Source of the DNA: Geopsychrobacter sp.
Lineage (GTDB): Bacteria; Desulfobacterota; Desulfuromonadia; Desulfuromonadales; Geopsychrobacteraceae
Direction: 5' to 3'
Assembly (NCBI GenBank): GCA_030620915.1
Contig: JAUXIR010000003.1
Location: 1 to 18,991 of the forward strand
Length of the DNA stretch: 18,991 nt
Positions 6,278 to 14,519 of this stretch are shown in pieces; within the stretch, counting starts at the first letter, position 1; each line of letters opens with the position of its first letter. The notes under the pieces are model-generated. The model searched no databases, was not told the DNA's origin, and saw only the letters and a list, made by a program, of their open reading frames with translations. The position numbers were made by a program, and so were the translations under genes.

Positions 6278-7129
6278 ATGTATAAAATCATTGCACATCC
6301 GGGAAGCGCACATAAAGATGATTTCATGACGGTAAGTATCCTGCTTGCAACCCTTGGTGAGGCAGAGGTCTTTCGGCGCGAAGCGACCAGCGAAGACCTG
6401 GACGACCTCAACACCTATGTGGTCGATGTCGGGATGGAATATGCTCCCGAAAGACACAATTTCGACCATCACCAGGATCGCTCGCTGCCCTGTGCCTTCC
6501 ATCTGGTCATGCAGCATCTCGGGCACCACGATGCCGCCAACTTGATGTTTGTCTGGTACCCACAGATGAGCATGATGGACGTCAGGGGTCCGTATAAAAC
6601 AGCGGAACATCTGGGCATCGACCCCGGCGTGATCTTCGCTTCATCTTCGCCGATCGACGGTTATATTCTATCGCGCTTTGCCCGCCTTGAGGTCCTGCGC
6701 AGCCAGGATCTTCTCTATCAATTCATGAAAGAACTGGGTAAAGACCTGATTGCGATGATTGACCGCAAAATGAAGCGCCTCGAACGCCTGAAATCAGCAG
6801 CCCAGGTTGTCGCGGTCAAGCACTACAAGGCGATTACCTGTGCCATCGATGATTCACCCAAACTGGCGATGGAGCTCTATATGCGCCATCTGGATAATGA
6901 GCGGATCGTGATGAGCATCACCCCCTCTAATCGCGGCGAGGGCTGGGAGCTGCTGCGCCTCGATGACCACGCTGCGGTGAATTTTCTGGCGATTGCAGAT
7001 CATTCTGAGATCCGCTTCGTGCATGCCAACGGCTTTCTGGCTAAAACCCATACCCGCCTGCCGCTCGATCAGGTTATCAAACTTGCCGCTCAGGCGATCT
7101 CGGACCCCCGCGGCTCTGCGGACGATTGA
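6278..7129 (+). CDS. MYG1/UPF0160-like (DHH-type) phosphoesterase family protein
   Basis: 283 residues. The N-terminus IIAHPGSAHKDDFMTVSILLA (4-24) with a His/Asp cluster, VVDVGMEYAPERHNFDHHQDRS (48-69, the DHHQ core) and MMDVRGP (99-105) match the metal-binding order of the MYG1 family. These proteins are related to DHH phosphoesterases, and eukaryotic MYG1 has been described as an RNA exonuclease. The C-terminal FVHANGFLAKTHTR (247-260) matches the family's FVH..GF motif. The overall length is a little short, and the usual W-rich 'P..WRGL' segment is not obvious. The start is ATG 6278; AAGAGA (6263-6268) is a modest ribosome site, and an upstream TTG at 6239 adds 13 residues unlike the family. 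Activity is inferred only. Confidence 0.72.
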   Translation: MYKIIAHPGSAHKDDFMTVSILLATLGEAEVFRREATSEDLDDLNTYVVDVGMEYAPERHNFDHHQDRSLPCAFHLVMQHLGHHDAANLMFVWYPQMSMMDVRGPYKTAEHLGIDPGVIFASSSPIDGYILSRFARLEVLRSQDLLYQFMKELGKDLIAMIDRKMKRLERLKSAAQVVAVKHYKAITCAIDDSPKLAMELYMRHLDNERIVMSITPSNRGEGWELLRLDDHAAVNFLAIADHSEIRFVHANGFLAKTHTRLPLDQVIKLAAQAISDPRGSADD

Positions 7130-7152
7130 TTGTGGCAAAAAACTGCAGAAAG

Positions 7153-9555
7153 ATGGCCGACATGGATCACAAAATTCCACCACCCGGTCGCAGTGCCGTG
7201 CGCTGGTTTCTCTTTCTCAGTTTCTATCACCTTCTGCCCGTCCCCTGGTATCTGGCGGTCATCGCCGGACTGGCTCCGGCCAGTTTTCTCTTCGCCGCCG
7301 GAATGGCGAGCCTCTTTTCGGGCGATAACGATTCACTCGCCTTCGCCGCTTTCCTCTTAGCACCAGTGTTGGTCAGCGGGTTGGTCTTTTATTTTTCAGC
7401 CTGGCTGCTGGCGCTGGGGATCGGCCGCCTGCGCAAGCCGCTGACGCGAACGTTCGCACTGATCCTGCTATTGGCTGTCTGCCTAATAGCGGCGATGAAC
7501 CCAATCTTCATCTCCGGCGGCCACGGCAGTTCATCATCATACGGCCTGTTCGACTTCATCAAGGTATTGGCCGATTTCAGAATTTCAGCTTCCCATTCCA
7601 GCACCTATTTCGTTAGCCTGTCGATCCTGTTGCTGGGCTTGCTGGGCTATCAGCAGATGGTGGCCCTAAAAGCCCCGCTCCCGGCGGAAAAATGGCTGCG
7701 GCGGCGGCACATCCGCCGGCAGTTGCTGACGGCCGGCCTGTTGACCCTGTTGCTGGTTTTCGGCTGGACCCATCGGCTGCGGCTGGTGGTTAAACCGCTG
7801 GCTGATCTGGGGGTCGCCTCGGCGCAGTACCGACTGGCGATGGCAATCAAGACCGATTCCGGTCGTAGTTACCAGGGCTATCTGGTCCGAGCCGCCGAAC
7901 AGGGGCATGTCAAGGCAGCCCTGCAACTGGTCCTGCATCCACGCTCAAGGCAAGAGAAGCTGCGTTGGTTACCGATCGCTGCCGAAGGGGGCATGGCGGC
8001 GGCAGAGTATCAGATGTACCAAGAGCTACTGAAAATAGCGCCTGAGATTGAAAGCTCAGCAACGGCACGTGACTGGCTGGAAAAGGCGGCCAACAACGAT
8101 CATGCGGCTGCCCAGTTCGATCTCGGACGCTACTATCAGCAGGATCATGCCGAACTGGGGTTTGTGAAGGATTCCGCCAAGGCACGTCAGTGGTGGGAAC
8201 GGGCTGTCGAGAATGGACATGCTCGGGTGATCTCTGAGCTTATATGGCGTTACGAAAAGGGCGCACAGGGGTTCCCGCATGACCCACAGCGAGCCATTGA
8301 GCTGCTGAACCTCGCGGCTGATGACCGCGAGCATGGCCGCAACGGTCTTAAGAAAGACTCTCGGTTGGCTGCCAGCCAGCGGGCGCATGCCGAACGGATA
8401 GCCAGCCGTGAAGATCTCGTCAAGCTGGGTGATGCGCATGCGCAGGCAGAACAGGGCCACGAGCTATTGCAGGTGGCCGGAGCATCGCCGGAGACCCTGT
8501 CAAAGGGTCTGGCACTGCTGGAGAAGGCCGCAAACCAAGGCGATGCGCAACTGCAATATGAACTGGGTGGAATTTTTCTCTTCGGCCGCAGCGGACAGAC
8601 AATCGATCTGCCGCGAGGACGTAGCTGGTGGGCAAAAGCTCTGGAGCAGAACCACGTCAAGACCATGGAATATGTTGCGCCAGCCTACCAGAACGGCCGC
8701 TTCGGCTATCCGGCCGACCTGCTGAAATCAAAAGCAGTGGTCAAGCGACTAATCGCAGCCTATCGCGATGGCCTCTACGGAGTCGATCCCGATCCGGTCA
8801 AGGAGCACCGCTGGAACAGTGAGCTCAAATATTTCGATCGCCTCTTCGATCTGGCAGGCGGTAGCTACCAGTCACCGGACGAACTGCAGAAGAAAGCCGA
8901 GACCGGCGATGCGCAGGCCCAGTACCAGCTTGGTCGCCAGCTGATGGTCAGCGGACCTGCGGCTCAACGTCAAAATGGGTTAGCATGGATTGAGCGAGCC
9001 GCCGAGGCCGGCTACGCTGAAGCCCAGTTCCGGCTGGTGACCTATTTTGAGCGTCAGACCGGCATCATGCGCAAAGACCCGACCCGTGGGGTTGCTATCC
9101 TTAAGGCCGCTGCCGCCCAGAATCACCTGCCTGCCATGGGAACCCTGGCCCTCGCCTATGAGAAGGGGCGCAACGGCTTGGCTCGCAACCCTGAAAAAGC
9201 CATGGAATGGTACCAACGCTTGCTGCAGGCCTACGATGCAGGTAACTACCTCGGCGAGATCGATGAGCGGTTTATTGCTTTTAACCGCCAGCGATTGATC
9301 TACACAACCAAGGCGTTGAAAGTGGAAACCGAAAAGGCACGCCGCTACGAAAATGCCTCACCGCTTGAGCGACAGCTTATTGAGATTGAGGAGCGATACC
9401 GTATCGAATTCCAGCATGCCGTCAACGCCCTCGACCGGCGTGATGGAAGTCCGACGGGTCGGAAGAAGATCCGTGCGGAGTTTGATCGTCTGCGCGAAAA
9501 ATTCAATCAACTGCGCGATACGGAGATCGCCCGGCTCAAGGGGAGCAGCTCATGA
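7153..9555 (+). CDS. Membrane-anchored Sel1-repeat (TPR-like) protein
   Basis: 800 residues from ATG 7153. The start is uncertain: GTG 7132 and TTG 7126 are in frame, and none has a good ribosome site. About five or six hydrophobic segments fill residues 17-210 (for instance LILLLAVCLIAAMNPIF, YFVSLSILLLGLLGY, LLTAGLLTLLLVFGW), putting the N-terminal part in the inner membrane. From about 215 on there are Sel1-like alpha/alpha repeats: AAAQFDLGRYYQQ...KARQWWERAVENGHA, DAQLQYELGGIFLFG...RGRSWWAKALEQNHV, DAQAQYQLGRQLMVS...GLAWIERAAEAGYAEAQFRL, AMGTLALAYEKG...KAMEWYQRLL. The last 100 residues are highly charged and probably coiled coil. Sel1 proteins scaffold complexes; the partner is unknown. 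It starts 23 bases after the MYG1-like stop and is probably co-transcribed with it. Confidence 0.82.
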   Translation: MADMDHKIPPPGRSAVRWFLFLSFYHLLPVPWYLAVIAGLAPASFLFAAGMASLFSGDNDSLAFAAFLLAPVLVSGLVFYFSAWLLALGIGRLRKPLTRTFALILLLAVCLIAAMNPIFISGGHGSSSSYGLFDFIKVLADFRISASHSSTYFVSLSILLLGLLGYQQMVALKAPLPAEKWLRRRHIRRQLLTAGLLTLLLVFGWTHRLRLVVKPLADLGVASAQYRLAMAIKTDSGRSYQGYLVRAAEQGHVKAALQLVLHPRSRQEKLRWLPIAAEGGMAAAEYQMYQELLKIAPEIESSATARDWLEKAANNDHAAAQFDLGRYYQQDHAELGFVKDSAKARQWWERAVENGHARVISELIWRYEKGAQGFPHDPQRAIELLNLAADDREHGRNGLKKDSRLAASQRAHAERIASREDLVKLGDAHAQAEQGHELLQVAGASPETLSKGLALLEKAANQGDAQLQYELGGIFLFGRSGQTIDLPRGRSWWAKALEQNHVKTMEYVAPAYQNGRFGYPADLLKSKAVVKRLIAAYRDGLYGVDPDPVKEHRWNSELKYFDRLFDLAGGSYQSPDELQKKAETGDAQAQYQLGRQLMVSGPAAQRQNGLAWIERAAEAGYAEAQFRLVTYFERQTGIMRKDPTRGVAILKAAAAQNHLPAMGTLALAYEKGRNGLARNPEKAMEWYQRLLQAYDAGNYLGEIDERFIAFNRQRLIYTTKALKVETEKARRYENASPLERQLIEIEERYRIEFQHAVNALDRRDGSPTGRKKIRAEFDRLREKFNQLRDTEIARLKGSSS

Positions 9556-9671
9556 CTGCGGACAACTTGAATATTCGGCAGAGACATAAACCTCCCCTTC
9601 CCCGATATCTACTTGAGTCAGCGGCCAAACGGAGTATAGTCCACAGCCGTAAAATAGCCCCGATCTCCTAA
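9552..9671 (+). CDS. Possible 39-residue small protein coupled to the Sel1-repeat gene
   Basis: The ATG at 9552-9554 overlaps the TGA of the Sel1 gene (ATGA). It is preceded by AAGGGGAG (9538-9545) at 6-base spacing, an excellent ribosome site of the kind that couples translation. The frame runs 39 codons to TAA at 9669-9671. The product is basic with no hydrophobic segment and no family I recognise. Against it: the predicted rhlE promoter (9613-9640) lies inside it, and so short a frame can occur by chance. Confidence 0.28.
   Translation: MTADNLNIRQRHKPPLPRYLLESAAKRSIVHSRKIAPIS
9613..9640 (+). promoter_or_regulatory. Probable rhlE promoter
   Basis: TTGAGT (9613-9618) and TATAGT (9635-9640) are spaced by 16 bases. 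A transcript from about 9647 would give rhlE a leader of about 50 bases. The same TATAGT -10 word occurs before the SulP gene. Confidence 0.45.
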
Positions 9672-9698
9672 CCCTCAACCACAGAGCAAAAACGCCCT

Positions 9699-10922
9699 AT
9701 GCCATTCTCTTCTCTCGGACTCTCTGAAGCCATTCTTCGTGCTCTCAATGACGTAGGTTATACCAAGCCCACGCCGATTCAACAAAAAGCGATCCCCGCT
9801 GTGCTCGCAGGTAAAGACCTCCTGGCCGTAGCACAGACAGGCACCGGCAAAACCGCCAGTTTTGTGCTGCCGCTACTGCAGCGTCTCGCCTGCGGTCCCA
9901 AGACGAAGGCGAACCATGTGCGTGCCCTGGTGCTAACGCCAACCAGAGAACTGGCGATCCAGGTGGCCGATTCCGTGGCCGGCTATGGCAAATATCTCAC
10001 CCTGAAATCGAGCGTCGTCTATGGCGGGGTAAAGATCAATCCGCAGATGATGAAACTGCGCGGCGGAACCGACGTGCTGGTGGCGACACCGGGGCGCTTG
10101 CTCGACCTTTTCAGCAAGAACGCGGTGAAGTTTAGTCAAATAGAAACCCTCATCCTCGATGAGGCGGACCGGATGCTCGACATGGGATTCAACCGCGATA
10201 TCCGCAAAATTCTCAGCCTGCTGCCCAGAAAGCGCCAGAATCTGCTTTTTTCAGCAACCTTTTCAGCGGATATTCAAGAGCTGACCTCCGATCTGCTCAA
10301 GAATCCGCTGCAGATCGAGATCAGCCCACAACAGCCCGTGGCCACGACTGTTCAGCAGCGGGCCTATGAAGTTGACAAGGAGAAGAAACCGGCCCTTCTC
10401 AGCCACTTGATCCGCAGCAAAGGCTGGCAACAGGTGCTGGTTTTTACCCGCAGCAAAAACGGCGCGGACAATCTGGTTAAAAAACTACTCCGTGACGGCA
10501 TTTCGGCCGCTGCAATCCATGGCGACAAAAGCCAGGCTGTTCGCACAGCCACACTTAACGCCTTTAAAACAGATAAAGTCCACATCCTGGTCGCTACTGA
10601 TATCGCGGCGCGTGGCATCGATATCGATGGCCTGCCTCAGGTCGTTAATTTTGATCTGCCAAAGGTTTCAGAGAATTACATTCACCGCATCGGCCGAACC
10701 GGTCGCGCCGGTTCGGAAGGCGAAGGGATCTCCCTGGTCAGTGCGGATGAGGTCAAACTTCTCGCCGCTATCGAAAGCCTGATCGGTCAGACTCTGGTGC
10801 GCGAAGTGGATGCCGACTTCATCCCGGCGCATAAGGTTCCCTTGACGCGCCAAATGAAGAGAGGACCCAAGAAACCCAAGAAAACCAAGCAGAAGAAATG
10901 TGCCGATAAAGGATTAATCTAA
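9699..10922 (+). CDS. rhlE: ATP-dependent DEAD-box RNA helicase, RhlE type
   Basis: 407 residues. Two RecA-like domains and all helicase motifs can be seen: Q motif (F3 with YTKPTPIQQ, 21-29), I AQTGTGKT (45-52, K51), Ia PTRELA (81-86), GG (109-110), Ib TPGR (130-133), II DEAD (154-157), III SAT (185-187), IV VLVFTRS (246-252), [12 protein letters not shown] (299-309), [12 protein letters not shown] (329-338). The Lys-rich tail (388-401) is typical of RNA-binding extensions in RhlE proteins. They remodel RNA in ribosome assembly, decay and cold adaptation. The start is ATG 9699, which has no clear ribosome site and is chosen by homology. The last 4 bases overlap the convergent GIY-YIG gene. 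Confidence 0.93.
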   Translation: MPFSSLGLSEAILRALNDVGYTKPTPIQQKAIPAVLAGKDLLAVAQTGTGKTASFVLPLLQRLACGPKTKANHVRALVLTPTRELAIQVADSVAGYGKYLTLKSSVVYGGVKINPQMMKLRGGTDVLVATPGRLLDLFSKNAVKFSQIETLILDEADRMLDMGFNRDIRKILSLLPRKRQNLLFSATFSADIQELTSDLLKNPLQIEISPQQPVATTVQQRAYEVDKEKKPALLSHLIRSKGWQQVLVFTRSKNGADNLVKKLLRDGISAAAIHGDKSQAVRTATLNAFKTDKVHILVATDIAARGIDIDGLPQVVNFDLPKVSENYIHRIGRTGRAGSEGEGISLVSADEVKLLAAIESLIGQTLVREVDADFIPAHKVPLTRQMKRGPKKPKKTKQKKCADKGLI

Positions 10923-11224
10923 TTTTGTGTTTTAGATTGTCGACGGCATGAAGGCTCGACAGCTCCCCGAAACTGGTTCCCCGGCGATGCGAACAAGCGA
11001 CGCTTATCGCCGGGACGTAATTTTTTGATCTGTGCCTCACGCTTGCCGGCGCTACTTCGATCATGCCCCTCTTCAAGGTAGACCAGGCGGAGCGGCACAT
11101 GGCCGCGAAAGTACTTGGCTCCCGTCCCGGAAGCATGCTGGTCAAAGCGCCGTTCAACATCGGTCGTGATACCGGTATAAAGAGAATCATCCCCACAGAG
11201 GATGATATAGACCTGCCAATTCAT
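10919..11224 (-). CDS. Small GIY-YIG domain protein (YhbQ/UPF0213-like)
   Basis: 101 residues from ATG 11222-11224 (AGGGA lies about 10 bases upstream). A longer frame from 11275 adds 17 residues that do not fit the family. The GIY-YIG fold is visible: VYIILC (5-10, Tyr6), [17 protein letters not shown] (14-30, with Tyr16, Gly18 and the catalytic-type Arg25/26) and the metal-binding Glu63 in [11 protein letters not shown]. Stand-alone proteins of this type are nuclease-like and poorly characterised; E. coli YhbQ has reported DNA nuclease activity. The tail after about residue 80 is basic. Its stop codon overlaps the rhlE stop in convergent orientation, with no terminator between them. Confidence 0.85.
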   Translation of the reverse strand: MNWQVYIILCGDDSLYTGITTDVERRFDQHASGTGAKYFRGHVPLRLVYLEEGHDRSSAGKREAQIKKLRPGDKRRLFASPGNQFRGAVEPSCRRQSKTQN

Positions 11225-11289
11225 ATCTGAGTTTTCCCTGATGCCCCTAGATCCGCTAACCAATTCAGACAACATAGACCTTTTCTAAC

Positions 11290-11318
11290 TTGCCTCTATC
11301 CCTTAAGGCGACTATAGT
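11290..11318 (+). promoter_or_regulatory. Probable promoter of the SulP transporter gene
   Basis: TTGCCT (11290-11295) and TATAGT (11313-11318) have a 17-base spacer. They sit 57 bases upstream of the start codon, between divergent genes. Confidence 0.45.
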
Positions 11319-11375
11319 CTGCGTCTTTTGCCCCGCCACATCCAGTTAAATCTCCCCCGTTTAAGGAACTAATTG

Positions 11376-12905
11376 ATGTTCGAATTTCTTGTCAGAAAAA
11401 CAACCTCATATAAAGATGATCTGCTCTCCGGCCTGACCGTCGCCCTGGCGCTGGTGCCTGAGGCAGTCGCCTTCGCCTTTGTCGCCGGTGTCGACCCCCT
11501 GGTCGGTCTCTACGCTGCCTTTATGGTTGGATTGATCACCGCCGCCATCGGCGGTCGTCCGGGAATGATCTCCGGTGCAACCGGCGCCCTGGCGGTCGTC
11601 ATGGTGACCCTGGTCGCCGACCACGGTGTCGAATATCTGTTTGCGGCCGTGGTGCTGATGGGGATCATCCAGGTCAGCGCCGGGGTCCTGCGCCTCGGTA
11701 AATTCATCCGCCTGGTCCCCCACCCGGTCATGCTCGGCTTCGTCAACGGCCTGGCGATCATCATCTTCCTTGCCCAACTCGGTCAGTTCAAGGTCGCCGA
11801 TGCCGACGGGATCATGCAATGGATGCAGGGGCCGAGCCTCTACCTGATGCTCGGCCTGGTCGCACTGACCATGGCGATCATGGCCCTCCTCCCCAAACTG
11901 ACCATGGCTTTCCCCTCGGCGCTGGCTGCGATCCTGGTCGTTACCGCGCTGGTCCATGGCTTCAACCTCGATACCCGCACGGTCGGCGATCTCGCCTCGG
12001 TCGCCGGTGGTCTGCCCTCTTTCCACATCCCGCTGGTCCCCCTATCGCAGGATAACCTGCTGATCATCCTGCCCTATGCGGCGATTCTTGCCGCCATCGG
12101 CCTGATCGAATCACTGATGACCCTGTCTCTGATCGATGAGGTCACCGAGACCCGTGGGCGCGGCAACCGTGAGTGCATCGGCCAGGGAGTCGCCAACGTC
12201 GTCACCGGTTTCTTCGGCGGCATGGGTGGCTGCGCGATGATCGGCCAGAGCATCATCAATATCAACTCCGGTGGCCGCGGTCGTCTCTCCGGTATCACCG
12301 CCGCCCTCTGTTTGCTCATCTTTATCGTCTTCGCCTCAGGCCTGATCGAAATGATCCCGCTGGCTGCGCTGATCGGCGTGATGTTCATGGTGGTGGTCGG
12401 CACCTTCGCCTGGTCGAGCCTGCGCATTCTGCACAAGATCCCGCTTAGCGATGCTCTGGTCCTGGTGCTGGTATCGGCGGTCACCGTCTTCACCGACCTG
12501 GCCGTCGCCGTCGCCGTCGGCGTCGTCGTTTCGGCACTGGTCTTCGCCTGGCAAAACGCACGGCGGATCTATTCGGAAATATCCTTTGACGAGGACGGAA
12601 CCAAGACCTACCGCTTAAATGGCCCGCTCTTCTTCGGTTCGGTCCGTTCCTTCCACGACCAGTTCACCCCGGCTGAAGATCCCGCCGAAGTGATCATCGA
12701 CTTCCGCGGCTCACGGGTCTGCGACCACTCGGGACTCGAAGCAGTGAGCAGCCTCACCGAACGCTATCTGGGACAAGGGAAAAAACTGCGCCTCCAACAC
12801 TTGAGTGCCGAGTGCCGTTCGCTGCTGGATAATGCCGGCAGTATGATTGAAGTCAATGTCATTGAAGATCCACGCTATCGGGTGGCGGTCGACGAACTGG
12901 CCTAA
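11376..12905 (+). CDS. SulP family inorganic anion transporter with STAS domain
   Basis: 509 residues. The SulP/SLC26 core spans about residues 10-385 with many hydrophobic helices and the N-terminal signature [36 protein letters not shown]. It then shows [18 protein letters not shown] (anion-binding helix region), [16 protein letters not shown] and an ending region with a Val-rich helix. A C-terminal STAS domain (about 400-505) contains [19 protein letters not shown]. Members carry sulfate, bicarbonate or other anions by proton/sodium symport or exchange in the inner membrane; no cys or sulfate-activation genes are nearby, so the substrate is open. ATG 11376 follows AAGGA (11363-11367) with an 8-base spacing, better than the TTG directly upstream. 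It is a single-gene unit between a clear promoter and a strong terminator. Confidence 0.92.
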   Translation: MFEFLVRKTTSYKDDLLSGLTVALALVPEAVAFAFVAGVDPLVGLYAAFMVGLITAAIGGRPGMISGATGALAVVMVTLVADHGVEYLFAAVVLMGIIQVSAGVLRLGKFIRLVPHPVMLGFVNGLAIIIFLAQLGQFKVADADGIMQWMQGPSLYLMLGLVALTMAIMALLPKLTMAFPSALAAILVVTALVHGFNLDTRTVGDLASVAGGLPSFHIPLVPLSQDNLLIILPYAAILAAIGLIESLMTLSLIDEVTETRGRGNRECIGQGVANVVTGFFGGMGGCAMIGQSIININSGGRGRLSGITAALCLLIFIVFASGLIEMIPLAALIGVMFMVVVGTFAWSSLRILHKIPLSDALVLVLVSAVTVFTDLAVAVAVGVVVSALVFAWQNARRIYSEISFDEDGTKTYRLNGPLFFGSVRSFHDQFTPAEDPAEVIIDFRGSRVCDHSGLEAVSSLTERYLGQGKKLRLQHLSAECRSLLDNAGSMIEVNVIEDPRYRVAVDELA

Positions 12906-12925
12906 AAAACCCAGAAAAAAGAATC

Positions 12926-12964
12926 AAAAAAGCCGCCCATTGCTTCGCAGGGGGCGGCTTTTTT
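12926..12964 (+). terminator. Intrinsic terminator after the SulP gene
   Basis: The stem AGCCGCCC (12931-12938) pairs with GGGCGGCT (12952-12959). A run of T follows on one side and A precedes on the other, so it can extend by A-T pairs and may work on both strands. It is a textbook Rho-independent terminator 20 bases after the stop. Confidence 0.93.
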
Positions 12965-13257
12965 GCGTTTAAATTCGGCAAGAAATGACCGGGATTCCCT
13001 CAACTATTTGATATAGTGCCTGCAAAAAATACAGTCCAATCAAAATAAATTTTGGCCTTCTTAAGTTTTTTTAGTATTTTCGCAAGAATTAATAGTATTA
13101 TTCAAACTTCGTTTGATTTTCTCGACTCGAAGGTCCCCTGAGAATTATCCTAATCTGGAATGATGCTGCCAATCTTAGGCCGATAGCCTGCCGGCAGCCT
13201 TTGGCTAAACATGTAATCACAGAACATTTCAATCCCCATCAACCAAGGAGAAGAACA
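12965..13257 (+). promoter_or_regulatory. AT-rich regulatory region upstream of the liv operon
   Basis: About 290 bases without a gene, markedly AT-rich at 13020-13120. Best promoter guess: TTGGCC (13052-13057) and TATTTT (13075-13080), 17-base spacer, four of six matches each. A perfect small inverted repeat TCAAAC-TTC-GTTTGA (13102-13116) followed by TTTT lies just after the predicted start and could be an operator or a short leader hairpin. A 10-base palindrome CTGCCGGCAG is at 13188-13197. The leader would be about 170 bases. No regulator gene is adjacent. Confidence 0.4.
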
Positions 13258-14424
13258 ATGAAAAGAACGATGCAATGCCTCATTTTCATCTGTCTGTCCC
13301 TGCTGTTGGCGCTGCCTGCCCTGGCGGCAGACACCATCAAGATCGGTTTCAACATCCCGATGACCGGTGACATCCCCAAGGTCGGAGAATCTTCCAAGTT
13401 TTCCGCTGAAATGCTCAAGGCCGACATCAACGGGGCCGGTGGTCTTGAGGTCGGCGGCAAAAAATATATGCTCGAGTTTATCTATGAGGACAACGAAGCC
13501 AAGGCCGAGTCTGCGGTTACCACTGCTCTTAAGTTGATTACAAAAGATGAAATCATCGCCATGATCGGCCCTAACTCATCCAAACAGGCAGTTCCTGCTG
13601 GACAGATTGCCGATGATAACGGCGTTGTTATGGTCACTCCATGGTCGACTAATCCCGATACCACTTTCGATCGTCCCTGGGTTTTCCGGGCTGCTTTCCT
13701 CGACCCCTTCCAGGGTCCGGTTGCCGTAAACTATGCCGTCAAAACTTTTGGCGCCAAGACCGCAGCAGTTCTTTATGACCTGTCTAACGACTACTCCAAG
13801 GGCCTGGCAGAAATCTTCAAGGCCGAGTTCGAGAAAAAAATGGGCGCCGGTACCGTTAAGGCATTCGAAAGCCACGGCACCAAAGACCAGGATTTTTCGG
13901 CCCAACTGACCAAGATCATTGCTACCAAGCCTGACTTCATTTTTGTCCCTGACAACTACAACCAGGTCGCTCTTATTGTTCCACAGTCACGCCAGCTTGG
14001 TTTCAAAGGCGAGTTCATGGGTTCCGACTCCTGGGGTTCTTCTGAGTTGATAACTCTCTGTGGCGTGGCTTGCTATGGCCTGTCCTTCTCGACACATTAC
14101 GCGGCGGCTGGTGCTACAGGCGCAACTAAAGAGTTTATCGATCGTTTCAGTGCCAAGTATGGCGCCACTCCTGATGACGTGGCGGCTTTGACCTGGGATG
14201 CAACCCGCGTTGTTCTGCTGGCGATCCAAAATGCCGGGGAAATCACCGGCAAGCTGAAGAAGGATCGTAAAGCCGTTCGCAAAGGCATGGAGGCGATCAG
14301 CAGCTTCGAAGGAATTACCGGCAGCATGAAGTTTGACGAGCAGGGCGACCCCGTCAAGTGTGCTGTTGTGGTTAAGATTACCGATACCGGTGAGTTTGCT
14401 TTTAAAGAGTCTGTCTGTCCATAA
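13258..14424 (+). CDS. livK: Branched-chain amino acid ABC transporter, periplasmic binding protein
   Basis: 388 residues. A signal peptide (about 1-23, cleavage after ALA in LPALAADTIKIG) exports it to the periplasm. The mature part is a type I periplasmic binding protein of the Leu/Ile/Val family: IKIGFNIPMTGDIPKVGES, FIYEDNEAKAESAVTTALKLI, IAMIGPNSSKQAVPAGQIADDNGVVMVTPWSTNP (ligand-side loop) and VLYDLSNDYSKGLAEIFKAEFE. Four Cys lie in the C-terminal lobe (LCGVACYG, VKCAVV and the last residues VCP), suggesting disulfides, which is unusual for E. coli LivK/LivJ. AAGGAG ahead of ATG 13258 and the signal peptide fix the start; the frame is open 57 bases further upstream. First gene of the liv operon. 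The ligand could also be another amino acid or amide. Confidence 0.92.
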   Translation: MKRTMQCLIFICLSLLLALPALAADTIKIGFNIPMTGDIPKVGESSKFSAEMLKADINGAGGLEVGGKKYMLEFIYEDNEAKAESAVTTALKLITKDEIIAMIGPNSSKQAVPAGQIADDNGVVMVTPWSTNPDTTFDRPWVFRAAFLDPFQGPVAVNYAVKTFGAKTAAVLYDLSNDYSKGLAEIFKAEFEKKMGAGTVKAFESHGTKDQDFSAQLTKIIATKPDFIFVPDNYNQVALIVPQSRQLGFKGEFMGSDSWGSSELITLCGVACYGLSFSTHYAAAGATGATKEFIDRFSAKYGATPDDVAALTWDATRVVLLAIQNAGEITGKLKKDRKAVRKGMEAISSFEGITGSMKFDEQGDPVKCAVVVKITDTGEFAFKESVCP

Positions 14425-14430
14425 AGTAAG

Positions 14431-14447
14431 AGTTTATTTTATAAACT
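14431..14447 (+). other. Small AT-rich stem-loop after livK
   Basis: AGTTTAT-TTT-ATAAACT forms a perfect 7-bp stem with a 3-base loop 6 bases after the livK stop. It lies directly before a much stronger hairpin. Confidence 0.5.
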
Positions 14448-14448
14448 A

Positions 14449-14493
14449 GGCAAGGAAGGAGGTCGGGGATTTTCTCCGACCTCCTTCCTTGCC
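14449..14493 (+). other. Very stable intercistronic hairpin between livK and livH
   Basis: 14449-14466 and 14476-14493 are perfect reverse complements (18 bp, core GGCAAGGAAGGAGGTCGG). The stem extends to 21 bp by one G-U and two pairs around a 3-base T loop. No U-tract follows, so read-through into livH is expected. Stem-loops after binding-protein genes commonly protect the upstream mRNA from 3' decay and so raise binding protein over permease; that role is inferred here. The left arm contains GGAGG, a ribosome-site-like word that is sequestered in the stem. Confidence 0.8.
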
Positions 14494-14519
14494 AGCGATA
14501 CAAGAACCAAAGGTTGTTC

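Noticed and set aside
11406..12026. 206-residue minus-strand frame inside the SulP gene
   Set aside because: Asp/Gln/His-rich low-complexity product typical of antisense reading of a GC-rich membrane protein gene.
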